Source: Prolixibacteraceae bacterium | GTDB taxonomy: Bacteria; Bacteroidota; Bacteroidia; Bacteroidales; Prolixibacteraceae | Assembly (NCBI GenBank): GCA_019459525.1 | Contig: JAIBEY010000079.1 | Coordinates: 1-64,000, forward strand | Length of the DNA: 64,000 bases | Direction of reading: 5' to 3' | Shown: piece after piece, positions 1 through 6,927 of the stretch | How positions within the stretch are numbered: the first letter of the stretch is position 1 | Layout: each line of letters starts with the position of its first letter | The notes under the pieces: model-generated | The model's input: only the letters and a program-made list of their open reading frames with translations | Databases searched by the model: none | What the model was told of the DNA's origin: nothing | Translations under genes and position numbers: made by a program

Positions 1-1095
1 GCTGTAAAAATTTACGGCGAAGATCTGGATCAGCTCAATCAGATTGGAGAGAATATTTCTGCGATCGTTTCTGAGATGGCAGGAACAGCCAACTTTTTTG
101 TGGAGCAACCCATCGGGCAGCCGTATCTGACGATTGAAATTGATCGTGAAGCGTTGGCTACTTTTGGCCTGAATGTGAATGATGTTCAGGCGGTAATTGA
201 AGCCGGAATTGGCGGACAGGTTGCCGGTCAGTTGTACGAAGGCCAGCGGCGGTTCGACATTCAGGTGCGGTATCCGGCGGAATTTCGTTCAGAATTGCAG
301 AAAATTCAGGAGATACCGGTGCCGCTTCCCAATGGCGAATTTATTCCGATTAAACGGGTGAGCCATATTGTTGCGCAGGAAGGACCCCGCGAAATACAGC
401 GCGAAAACGGTTGGCGTCGGCTGATTGTCGGCATCAACATTAAAAATATCGACATGGGAACGTATGTCACCCAGTTGCAGGAAGCCATTGATCAGAAAGC
501 GAATGTTCCGGCTGGCTATTTTCTGGAATACGGCGGAACCTTCGAGAACCAGAAACGCGCGATGAACCATTTACTTCTGGTGGTTCCTTTGTCGCTGTTC
601 ATTATTGTCGGTCTTATGTACCTCAACTTCGGGAAGATGCGCTATGCGATTATCATTTTAATGAACTTGCCATTCGCATTTTCAGGCGGTATTTTCCTGC
701 TTTGGATGCGCGGAATGTACCTTTCGGTGTCGGCCAGTATTGGTTTTGTAGCTTTGTTTGGGGTGGCAGTTCTCAACGGCATCGTGCTGCTCGACCACAT
801 CAACGAACTCCGTAAAGAAGGTGGACCGCTTCGAAAAACCATCATCGACGGATCCGCTGACCGTTTGCGCCCGGTTTTAATGACGGCACTTGTGGCCAGT
901 TTAGGCTTTATCCCGATGGCATTTAATTCTGGTCCCGGTTCCGAAGTTCAGCGACCACTGGCAACTGTTGTAATTGGCGGACTGATCACTTCGACCTTCC
1001 TTACCTTGTTGGTATTACCTATTATTTACTATTGGGTGGAAGAAAAACTAGAAAAGAAGAAGTTGAAAAATGAGGTGGTGATTGAGGGGGAGTAA
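1..1095 (+). CDS. CzcA/CusA-type RND heavy-metal efflux permease, C-terminal part
   Basis: The frame is open from the first base of the window, so this is the 3' part (364 residues) of a gene of about 1,030-1,050 codons. The protein is an inner-membrane proton-driven pump that works with a periplasmic adaptor and a TolC-like channel. The fragment begins in the second periplasmic (porter/docking) lobe, with the typical family segment 'NVNDVQAVIEAGIGGQ', 'GQLYEGQRRFDI' and 'REIQRENGWRR', followed by the last membrane helices. 'GVAVLNGIVLLDHINEL' in the helix region is typical of the CzcA (HME) branch rather than AcrB. The protein ends in a charged lysine/glutamate tail. Adaptor and channel genes presumably lie upstream of the window; the metal specificity cannot be read from this fragment. 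Confidence 0.93.
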   Translation, partial: AVKIYGEDLDQLNQIGENISAIVSEMAGTANFFVEQPIGQPYLTIEIDREALATFGLNVNDVQAVIEAGIGGQVAGQLYEGQRRFDIQVRYPAEFRSELQKIQEIPVPLPNGEFIPIKRVSHIVAQEGPREIQRENGWRRLIVGINIKNIDMGTYVTQLQEAIDQKANVPAGYFLEYGGTFENQKRAMNHLLLVVPLSLFIIVGLMYLNFGKMRYAIIILMNLPFAFSGGIFLLWMRGMYLSVSASIGFVALFGVAVLNGIVLLDHINELRKEGGPLRKTIIDGSADRLRPVLMTALVASLGFIPMAFNSGPGSEVQRPLATVVIGGLITSTFLTLLVLPIIYYWVEEKLEKKKLKNEVVIEGE

Positions 1096-1115
1096 TATTT
1101 GGTAGCCAATTCAAA

Positions 1116-1162
1116 AAATAAGTTCACATTTTGTGAACTTATTTCATTTTAATCTATCTTTG
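1116..1162 (+). promoter_or_regulatory. palindromic operator and promoter of higBA
   Basis: A perfect 13-bp inverted repeat with a 3-nt centre occupies 1116-1144 (arms 1116-1128 and 1132-1144, arm AAATAAGTTCACA). TTG at 1131-1133, inside the right half, lies 21 nt before TATCTTTG at 1155-1162, which fits the Bacteroidota -7 consensus TAnnTTTG. The palindrome therefore overlaps the -33 region, as expected for an operator bound by the HigA antitoxin. The -7 box ends one base before the higB ATG, so the message would be nearly leaderless if this start is right. Confidence 0.6.
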
Positions 1163-1163
1163 T

Positions 1164-1496
1164 ATGCGGGTTCATTTAATAAAAAGACAGACCATTGAGC
1201 AGTTCGTTGTGAAAAATGCAAGAGGACGAAGCACTTTCCAAAATTGGCTGACTGTTGTAAGGTTTGCCGATTGGAATAAGCCGGAAGATATCAGAAAAAC
1301 TTTTGGAACCTCGGATTTACTGGGAAACGGATCAGACAGAGTTGTTTTTGATTTGGGTGGTAATGCTTACAGAATAATCTGCAAGTATGTATTAGGAGAA
1401 AAGCAAGTACATCTGTTTGTTTGCTGGATTGGGACTCATGCTGAATACGATAAACTTTGTGCTGATAATCAGCAATATTTGATTAACAATTATTAA
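1164..1496 (+). CDS. higB: HigB-family toxin, type II toxin-antitoxin system
   Basis: This 110-residue basic protein fits the HigB_toxin branch of the RelE fold, ribosome-dependent mRNA interferases that cut translated mRNA. The N-terminus 'VHLIKRQTIEQF' aligns with the start of E. coli HigB, which supports the chosen ATG despite the very short leader. The middle 'VVFDLGGNAYRIICKYV' and the end 'VHLFVCWIGTHAEYDKL' match the conserved core ('F.v.gN..R......' and 'H.eYd'). It is followed 2 nt later by the antitoxin, giving the toxin-first order usual for higBA. The pair sits between an efflux permease and a TetR gene. Confidence 0.9.
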   Translation: MRVHLIKRQTIEQFVVKNARGRSTFQNWLTVVRFADWNKPEDIRKTFGTSDLLGNGSDRVVFDLGGNAYRIICKYVLGEKQVHLFVCWIGTHAEYDKLCADNQQYLINNY

Positions 1497-1498
1497 TT

Positions 1499-1945
1499 AT
1501 GCCGATCATGGAAACATTAAAATACAAAATCATTAAAACGGAAGAACAGTATCAGGAGTACGTTTCATTACTGGAGGAATTGCTTGTAGCCGAACCTGAA
1601 AACTCAGTTCAGGAAGAAATCGAGCTGCTAACTTTATTGATTGAGAAATGGGATGAGGAGCATAATTCATTTGAATTGGCTGACCCCATTCAACTGCTTC
1701 ACTCGTTAATGGCGGAACATCAACTAAAGAATAAAGATATGGTCGTTATCCTTGGTGTTAGTAAGGGTTTAGTTTCGGATATTTTGAATTATAAAAAGGG
1801 ATTATCCAAAGAAATCATACGGACTCTTGCCAAACATTTTAGCCTATCTCAGGAAGCTTTTAACCGGCCGTACAAGTTAAAGTTGCCAATCAATGCTCAT
1901 CTGAGGAATTCCAGCGTGATGAATACAGCCAAAGAAATCGCTTAG
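1499..1945 (+). CDS. higA: HigA-family antitoxin, XRE-type HTH
   Basis: A 148-residue protein with an acidic N-terminal half (about 1-60) and a helix-turn-helix at about 62-115, including 'KDMVVILGVSKGLVSDIL'. It should neutralise HigB and repress its own promoter through the palindrome at 1116-1144. Length and layout resemble E. coli HigA (YgjM). An ATG three codons downstream (1508) is an equally good start: 'METLKYKIIKTEEQY' is closer to family N-termini. The gene begins 2 nt after the higB stop, so the two should be translationally coupled. Confidence 0.88.
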   Translation: MPIMETLKYKIIKTEEQYQEYVSLLEELLVAEPENSVQEEIELLTLLIEKWDEEHNSFELADPIQLLHSLMAEHQLKNKDMVVILGVSKGLVSDILNYKKGLSKEIIRTLAKHFSLSQEAFNRPYKLKLPINAHLRNSSVMNTAKEIA

Positions 1946-2086
1946 GTATTATTCGGTAAGTGTATAGTGTAAACTTATATGTCACCTCCACTTTGTCTGT
2001 ACAACCAGTCCGACTTTACAAGTCAATTCCTTGAATAATCAAAAAACAACCGCTATCTTGGTGCTGCCGGAACAAATCAAGTCACC

Positions 2087-2692
2087 ATGGAATCCAGTCA
2101 GTTAAATGTAGGAAAAGATGAAGTGCGCGAACAGGTGGTACAATCTGCCCGTCAGGTTTTTGCGCGATACGGCTATAAAAAAACAGCCTTGGATGATATT
2201 GCCCGCGAGGCGCGTAAAGGGAAAAGTACGATTTACTATTACTTCAAAAGCAAGGATGAAATCTTTAAAGCTGTTATTGATGCAGAGGCTGAAATAAGAA
2301 AACAAGCTATTGAACGTGAAATTAGTCAAATTTCAGATTCCAGGTTAAAACTGAAAACATACATTTATGTCAGGATGCTCACCCTAAAAATGGTGGTCAA
2401 CTATTACGAAGCCATCAAAAATGACCTGCTCGACAACCTGTATTTTGTAAACAGCTTTCGTGATGACCATTTTGATGAGGAGGTTAAGCAAGTGTTAAAA
2501 ATGTTGCTTGAAGGGGTTGAAATAGGTGAATTTACGATTGAAAACCCTGAGCTTACAGCAAAAACAATAGTTACCCTGCTTCATGGCTTTGAAGTGCCGC
2601 TAATCCTGAAAAACCTTTCGGATCAGGAATTACAGAAAGCGGTTGACGAAATGCTCAACATCCTGTTTTACGGGATTGTCACAAAAAAATAA
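2087..2692 (+). CDS. TetR/AcrR-family transcriptional regulator
   Basis: 201 residues. The N-terminal HTH (about 14-62) carries the family signature 'ARQVFARYGYKKTALDDIA' followed by 'KGKSTIYYYFKSKDEIF', the recognition helix and its flank. The remaining helical domain is the ligand-binding and dimerisation part and is not diagnostic of a ligand. Genes of this family usually repress an adjacent transport or lipid operon. Here the neighbours are the RND pump (upstream, separated by higBA) and a convergent HlyD-like adaptor. No clear TetR-type palindrome was found in 1946-2086. Confidence 0.9.
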   Translation: MESSQLNVGKDEVREQVVQSARQVFARYGYKKTALDDIAREARKGKSTIYYYFKSKDEIFKAVIDAEAEIRKQAIEREISQISDSRLKLKTYIYVRMLTLKMVVNYYEAIKNDLLDNLYFVNSFRDDHFDEEVKQVLKMLLEGVEIGEFTIENPELTAKTIVTLLHGFEVPLILKNLSDQELQKAVDEMLNILFYGIVTKK

Positions 2693-2717
2693 CCGATACA
2701 TCTGCTGTGCCGGTTAT
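2689..2717. terminator. hairpin between convergent tetR-like and adaptor genes
   Basis: ATAACCG (2689-2695) and CGGTTAT (2711-2717) form a 7-bp stem over a 15-nt loop. The left arm includes the TetR stop codon and is preceded by an A-run; the right arm is followed by a T-rich stretch. It may serve both strands. Confidence 0.5.
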
Positions 2718-2741
2718 CTTTTATATGATCAGGATTAACGT

Positions 2742-4082
2742 TTATTTTTTGGCTTTAAAGAGTTCTTTTTCGTCCACTTTTTTAACCAACGTACTATCGT
2801 TAAGTTGTTTGTTGATGGCATTAAATGGCGCAACCACAATTTCATCGCCGGTTTTTAATCCTTCACTAATTTCGATATTCTCGCTATCCTGAATACCTGT
2901 TTTTACAGGCTGTTTATACACCTTTCCATCCTTATAAATAAATACAACTTCAACTTTTTCATCATCAGCCGATTTTACTCCTTGCTGGGTTACAGCTTCG
3001 GTTTCTTCTTCAGGCTTATCAATATCATCTTTTTTGGCTTCATCTTTTCCGTTGCTTTTTAACGAGCGGGTAGTTACAGCCTGAATGGGCACTGAAATCA
3101 CATCTTTTCGGGTTTCAGTCTGAATGTCAACAGTGGCCGACATTCCGGGCCGGAAAGGATATTTTTTGCCTCCAACAGAGTCAACCAAATCTTTATATGA
3201 TTCTTCGAGCAAGAGAATTTTAACATTAAAATTGGTTACCTGATCGGTTGAACCGCCAACAACGGTAGCAGAATTCGCAATTTCAGTAACCAGTCCTTTA
3301 AACTTACGCCCCAGGTAAGCATCCACTTCAACCAGTGCGGTATCGTTCAAATTAACTCTAACAATATCGTTTTCGTTCACATCTACTTTCACTTCCATCA
3401 GGTGCAAATTGGCAATAACCATAGTTTCGGTTCCGGCGTACATGTTGGTTCCAACCACACGTTCGCCTTTTTCAACATTCAGTCGTGAGACCGTTCCGTC
3501 CATGGGAGCGTAAATCTTGGTTTTTACGAGTTGTTCCTGAGCTTCGGCTACTGATGCTTCAGACGATTTAACAGCAAACTGGGCCGCTTTAACTTCCGAT
3601 TGAGCCACTTTAAACGAAGCTTGTGCTGTTTCGTAATCAGACACCGGAATAGCATCTTGCTTAAACAGTGAACTGGCACGTTTATACGACATTTCACTTT
3701 CAATCAGGCGGGCATCAGCTTGTGCCAGGCGTGCCTGCGACGAACTCAAACTTGCCTGGGCCCTGTTGTAGGCCTGAACATACATATCTGGTTTAATTAC
3801 CATCAAAAGCTGGCCTTTTTTTACCTCATTACCCTCTTCAATAGGCAATTCAATAATTTCCCCTGAAACATCGGGGCTGATTTTTACTTCAGTTTCGGGC
3901 TGAACTTTGCCGTTTGCGGTAATTAATTCAGTAATGGTTTTACTCTCCACTATTTTAGTAGATACATTGATTTCGAAATCTTTTCCAAACCAACCCATTT
4001 TCTTTCCGGCAACCAACACGATAATGATGATCACCACCAGCGCAATACCTACAGGCAAAAGCTTATTCGATTTTTTCTTCAT
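2742..4082 (-). CDS. HlyD/MacA-like periplasmic adaptor of an efflux system
   Basis: 446 residues from the preferred ATG at 4082 (an ATG six codons upstream, at 4100, is also in frame but gives a less typical N-terminus). One N-terminal membrane helix (about 9-27) anchors it. The half-lipoyl segment 'VSGEIIELPIEEGNEVKKGQ' is followed by a long Ala/Gln/Ser coiled coil (about 105-190), the second lipoyl half 'IYAPMDGTVSRLNVEKGE', a beta-barrel and a membrane-proximal domain. A Lys/Asp/Glu-rich linker interrupts the C-terminal part. The coiled coil and anchor resemble MacA-type adaptors, which normally pair with a MacB ABC transporter and TolC. Neither is adjacent: it is flanked by a convergent TetR gene and a divergent acyl-CoA dehydrogenase, so it looks like an orphan subunit. 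Confidence 0.88.
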   Translation of the reverse strand: MKKKSNKLLPVGIALVVIIIIVLVAGKKMGWFGKDFEINVSTKIVESKTITELITANGKVQPETEVKISPDVSGEIIELPIEEGNEVKKGQLLMVIKPDMYVQAYNRAQASLSSSQARLAQADARLIESEMSYKRASSLFKQDAIPVSDYETAQASFKVAQSEVKAAQFAVKSSEASVAEAQEQLVKTKIYAPMDGTVSRLNVEKGERVVGTNMYAGTETMVIANLHLMEVKVDVNENDIVRVNLNDTALVEVDAYLGRKFKGLVTEIANSATVVGGSTDQVTNFNVKILLLEESYKDLVDSVGGKKYPFRPGMSATVDIQTETRKDVISVPIQAVTTRSLKSNGKDEAKKDDIDKPEEETEAVTQQGVKSADDEKVEVVFIYKDGKVYKQPVKTGIQDSENIEISEGLKTGDEIVVAPFNAINKQLNDSTLVKKVDEKELFKAKK

Positions 4083-4246
4083 TTTTCTTCGATTTTGCAA
4101 TATATGTATAGGATCACTTTTTAAAATTACAACAGTTTCTTTAAAAACTTTCGTTACGGTCAGGTGTTATCTGTTTCGATGAATGAATGAATGTTAACTA
4201 TTTGGATCGCTTTTGATCCTTTTTTGCAACAAATACCTTAAAATTA

Positions 4247-5788
4247 ATGAATCAATCAAAAATTAGTGTTGAAGAATCGAATAACGGGCTGGATATTCAG
4301 CATATGCCATTCCGGGTGTTTCTGAATAATTTGAAGGCACAGATGAAAAATGTGTTTCATGGTCGTGCTGATATTGATCAATTAGCTACTAAACGCGGAA
4401 TGCCGCCTTTTGTGATGCGCGAAATAATGAGTTTAAATCCACTCGCAGTTGGAATTCCGGTAGCTTATGGGGGGCGGGGCTGTAAAATGGAAGAAAATAT
4501 TGCCTTACTGGCCGCTGCATCCTACGAGTCGTTGGCATTGTCGCTCACGTTTGGTATTAATTCAGCTCTTTTTTTGCAGCCAGTTGGAAAATATGCGCAG
4601 GAAGATGCAAAAGCTCCGATCTTCAACCGGTTTTTAACCCAGCAAAATATGGGTGGATTAATGATCACTGAACCTGACTTTGGCAGCGACGCCTTAAATA
4701 TGCAATCGTCGTTTACCGAAAAAAATGGAAAGTTTCATCTTCAGGGGACGAAACATTGGGCTGGCCTTACCGGGTGGGCCGAATTTTGGCTCTTAACCGC
4801 CCGCGAACGCAGTCATGCCGGTGATTTAAAACGCGATATTGATTTTTTTATATGCGATGTAAACAGTCCCGGACAACAAATTGTGGTGGAAGAATTTTAC
4901 GAAAACCTGGGTCTTTATCAGATCCCATATGGCCGTAACCGGTTGGATGTGGAGATTCCGAAAGTTCAGAAACTGATACCCGAAACTACCGGGGTAAAAA
5001 TGATGCTTGATTTGCTTCATCGGAGCCGCATGCAATTTCCGGGAATGGCGATGGGATTTATACAAAGATTGCTCGATGAATCCATTGCGCATACCAATTA
5101 TCGGCTGATCGGAGGGAAAACGCTGTTTACTTACGATCAGGTGCAACAGCGATTGGCTAAGCTTCAGGCGTCGTACACCATTTGTTCTGCCATGTGTGTT
5201 AACAGCAGCGAAAAGGCGGGTGTCGAAAACGACCTCTCATCTATAGGTTTTGAAGCCAACTCGGTAAAAAGTGTGGTTACCGACCTGATGCAGGAAGCTG
5301 CCCAGTCGGCTACTCAGCTTGTTGGTGCTCAGGCTTACAAGTTAAATCATATTGCAGGTAGAAGTATAACAGATAGTCGCCCGTTCCAGATTTTTGAAGG
5401 ATCGAACGATATTTTATATGCCCAGATTTCTGAAAGCCTGGTGAAAATGATGAAGAAATCGAAAGAAAGTAACCTGTTTCAATTCCTGAAAAACTTTGAT
5501 CTGACCTCCAAGTCGGCTGCCTTTATGAAAGAGATGCTGGATTTTGAATTGAATCTAAACCTTCCGCAACGTAAAATGGTAGAATTGGGCCAGGTGCTTG
5601 GCCGTATTGTTTCTTTCGAAATGGTGATCAACCTTGGTGAAAAAGGTTTCCGGAGTGATTTAATCAACAACGGATTAACCATGCTGAACCAGGAAATCAC
5701 TTCGCTGATGAGCAGTTTCAACCATCAAAATACTACACCAGTTATTGAAGATTACCAGTCGGAAAGTTCGTGGTTAAGTTTTGTTTAG
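4247..5788 (+). CDS. acyl-CoA dehydrogenase family protein
   Basis: 513 residues, an FAD enzyme expected to oxidise acyl-CoA to 2-enoyl-CoA with transfer to an electron carrier. The middle domain has 'MITEPDFGSDALNMQ', the substrate/FAD segment, and 'GTKHWAGLTGWAEFW'. The C-terminal domain has 'LVGAQAYKLNHIAGRS' and 'QIFEGSNDILYAQISESL', in which Glu384 occupies the position of the catalytic base of medium-chain dehydrogenases. There is an N-terminal extension and a roughly 100-residue C-terminal extension compared with a minimal 380-residue dehydrogenase. No thiolase, hydratase or ETF gene is nearby, so the substrate is unknown. It is divergent from the adaptor gene; GGATC-N6-GATCC (4204-4219) lies just upstream. 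Confidence 0.85.
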   Translation: MNQSKISVEESNNGLDIQHMPFRVFLNNLKAQMKNVFHGRADIDQLATKRGMPPFVMREIMSLNPLAVGIPVAYGGRGCKMEENIALLAAASYESLALSLTFGINSALFLQPVGKYAQEDAKAPIFNRFLTQQNMGGLMITEPDFGSDALNMQSSFTEKNGKFHLQGTKHWAGLTGWAEFWLLTARERSHAGDLKRDIDFFICDVNSPGQQIVVEEFYENLGLYQIPYGRNRLDVEIPKVQKLIPETTGVKMMLDLLHRSRMQFPGMAMGFIQRLLDESIAHTNYRLIGGKTLFTYDQVQQRLAKLQASYTICSAMCVNSSEKAGVENDLSSIGFEANSVKSVVTDLMQEAAQSATQLVGAQAYKLNHIAGRSITDSRPFQIFEGSNDILYAQISESLVKMMKKSKESNLFQFLKNFDLTSKSAAFMKEMLDFELNLNLPQRKMVELGQVLGRIVSFEMVINLGEKGFRSDLINNGLTMLNQEITSLMSSFNHQNTTPVIEDYQSESSWLSFV

Positions 5789-5873
5789 GTTTTAAATTCA
5801 GCATCGGGATACTTTTGGTTCGTCGATTTTAAGATTGCTTTTTCAATTAGACCGGAAGTCCGTGGCTTTTTTC

Positions 5874-5937
5874 TACTTTTGCAGGCAGAAAATGGCATTC
5901 GGGCAGCAATTTTAACTTGTAAAATACTGCCCGAATG
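5874..5937 (+). promoter_or_regulatory. -7 box and strong hairpin in the leader of the GIY-YIG gene
   Basis: TACTTTTG at 5874-5881 fits the TAnnTTTG box; no good -33 was found. About 15 nt later a perfect 11-bp inverted repeat (CATTCGGGCAG 5896-5906, CTGCCCGAATG 5927-5937) encloses a second ATTTTA/TAAAAT stem, giving a long hairpin 26 nt before the ATG at 5964. No U-tract follows immediately, so it looks like a leader structure or small RNA rather than a simple terminator. Confidence 0.45.
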
Positions 5938-5963
5938 TTTGAATATCAACCAAAACACGTTTA

Positions 5964-6209
5964 ATGAAGTATTTTTCGTATGTAATTTATTCGAAAGAAT
6001 CGGGCAGCTTTTATTACGGATATTTCGATAACCTTGAAAAAGTTCTTGAAATGCATAATAACGACCAGATTGCTCCTACCAAAGGTAAAGGCCCCTGGAT
6101 TTTAATGTTTTCAGAAGGATATGATAACCGGATGAGAGCAATCAGGCAATCGAGTTTTTACCGGTCGGTCAAAGGCCAGCGATTTTTGAAGAATATGCTG
6201 AATTTTTGA
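5964..6209 (+). CDS. small GIY-YIG-fold protein, probably inactive
   Basis: 81 residues with the layout of the stand-alone GIY-YIG proteins common in Bacteroidota: 'YVIYSKESGSFYYGYFDNLE' (beta strands carrying the GIY and YIG motifs), 'LEMHNN', 'KGPWILMFSE' and a C-terminal basic helix. The usual catalytic residues appear to be lost: the Arg of the first helix ('LEKRL..H' in active members) is Val in 'LEKVLEMH', and the metal-binding Glu in the later helix ('A...RE') is replaced in 'RAIRQSSFYRS'. DNA or RNA binding without cleavage is an inference. It is transcribed alone, with a strong hairpin in the leader. Confidence 0.7.
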   Translation: MKYFSYVIYSKESGSFYYGYFDNLEKVLEMHNNDQIAPTKGKGPWILMFSEGYDNRMRAIRQSSFYRSVKGQRFLKNMLNF

Positions 6210-6346
6210 ATCCGTCAAACAAATGAACATAGTGCTTGGGTCATTAACATGTTGCTGTTGATAAATAATTGGCTGATCTACATTGTTTTGATTCATCTGT
6301 GTTTGATCTTTAGTAAATTTGTAATCAAATTAAACTCGTATATACC

Positions 6347-6838
6347 ATGAAACGAATTATTTTTGTAGCCATAATTTTAGCTCTTTTTTCAAGTGGATGT
6401 AAAACGTCAAAATCATCCAAAGCGAGTGCTGTAGCTCCAAAAACAGAAACTACTGCCGAAACAAAAGTGTTTTCTGTGCCAGCTCCAACACAGGGAGTTC
6501 GCGAAAATCCAATCTCAGACACAATGTATGAGCCGGCTGCCAAATCAGTTTCGATGAGAAGTGAAAAATTCACGATGTCGGCCGAAGATCAGGCCATATA
6601 CGGCAGCAAGAATTTTTTCATTATTGTTGGAAGTTTTAGCAGTAACGAAAATGCCGGGAAATTTAAACAGGAACTTATTCAGAAAGGATTTAAACCAATT
6701 ATTTTGAATAGCGAAACCGGATATTACAGAGTTTGTGTCGATTCATTCAATGATGAAGCTGCTGCACGTAGCCGCGTTCAGAAAATAAGGAATGAATATC
6801 CGAAGTATGCTGATAGCTGGTTGCTGATAAAAAAATAA
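6347..6838 (+). CDS. SPOR-domain lipoprotein
   Basis: 163 residues. A lipoprotein signal peptide ends at 'LFSSGC' (Cys18), followed by a Ser/Ala/Thr/Pro-rich linker to about residue 85 and a C-terminal SPOR domain (about 90-163), with 'NFFIIVGSFSSNENAGKFKQ' and 'GYYRVCVDSFNDEAAARSRV'. SPOR domains bind denuded glycan strands in septal peptidoglycan, so a role at the division site or in cell-wall organisation is likely. TAAATTTG at 6314-6321 is a candidate -7 box. A hairpin terminator follows at 6867-6902. Confidence 0.88.
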   Translation: MKRIIFVAIILALFSSGCKTSKSSKASAVAPKTETTAETKVFSVPAPTQGVRENPISDTMYEPAAKSVSMRSEKFTMSAEDQAIYGSKNFFIIVGSFSSNENAGKFKQELIQKGFKPIILNSETGYYRVCVDSFNDEAAARSRVQKIRNEYPKYADSWLLIKK

Positions 6839-6866
6839 ATAACCTTTATTTAAGGGGCAAATGTAA

Positions 6867-6902
6867 AAAGCCTTCATCCCTGAATTCCGGAATGAAGGCT
6901 TT
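6867..6902. terminator. bidirectional terminator between convergent genes
   Basis: AAAGCCTTCAT (6867-6877) and ATGAAGGCTTT (6892-6902) form a perfect 11-bp stem with a 14-nt loop, with A-rich and T-rich flanks. It serves the SPOR gene (+) and the BNR/VPS10-like gene (-). Confidence 0.85.
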
Positions 6903-6927
6903 TGTGTTTTTATCGTATTTCTAAACG

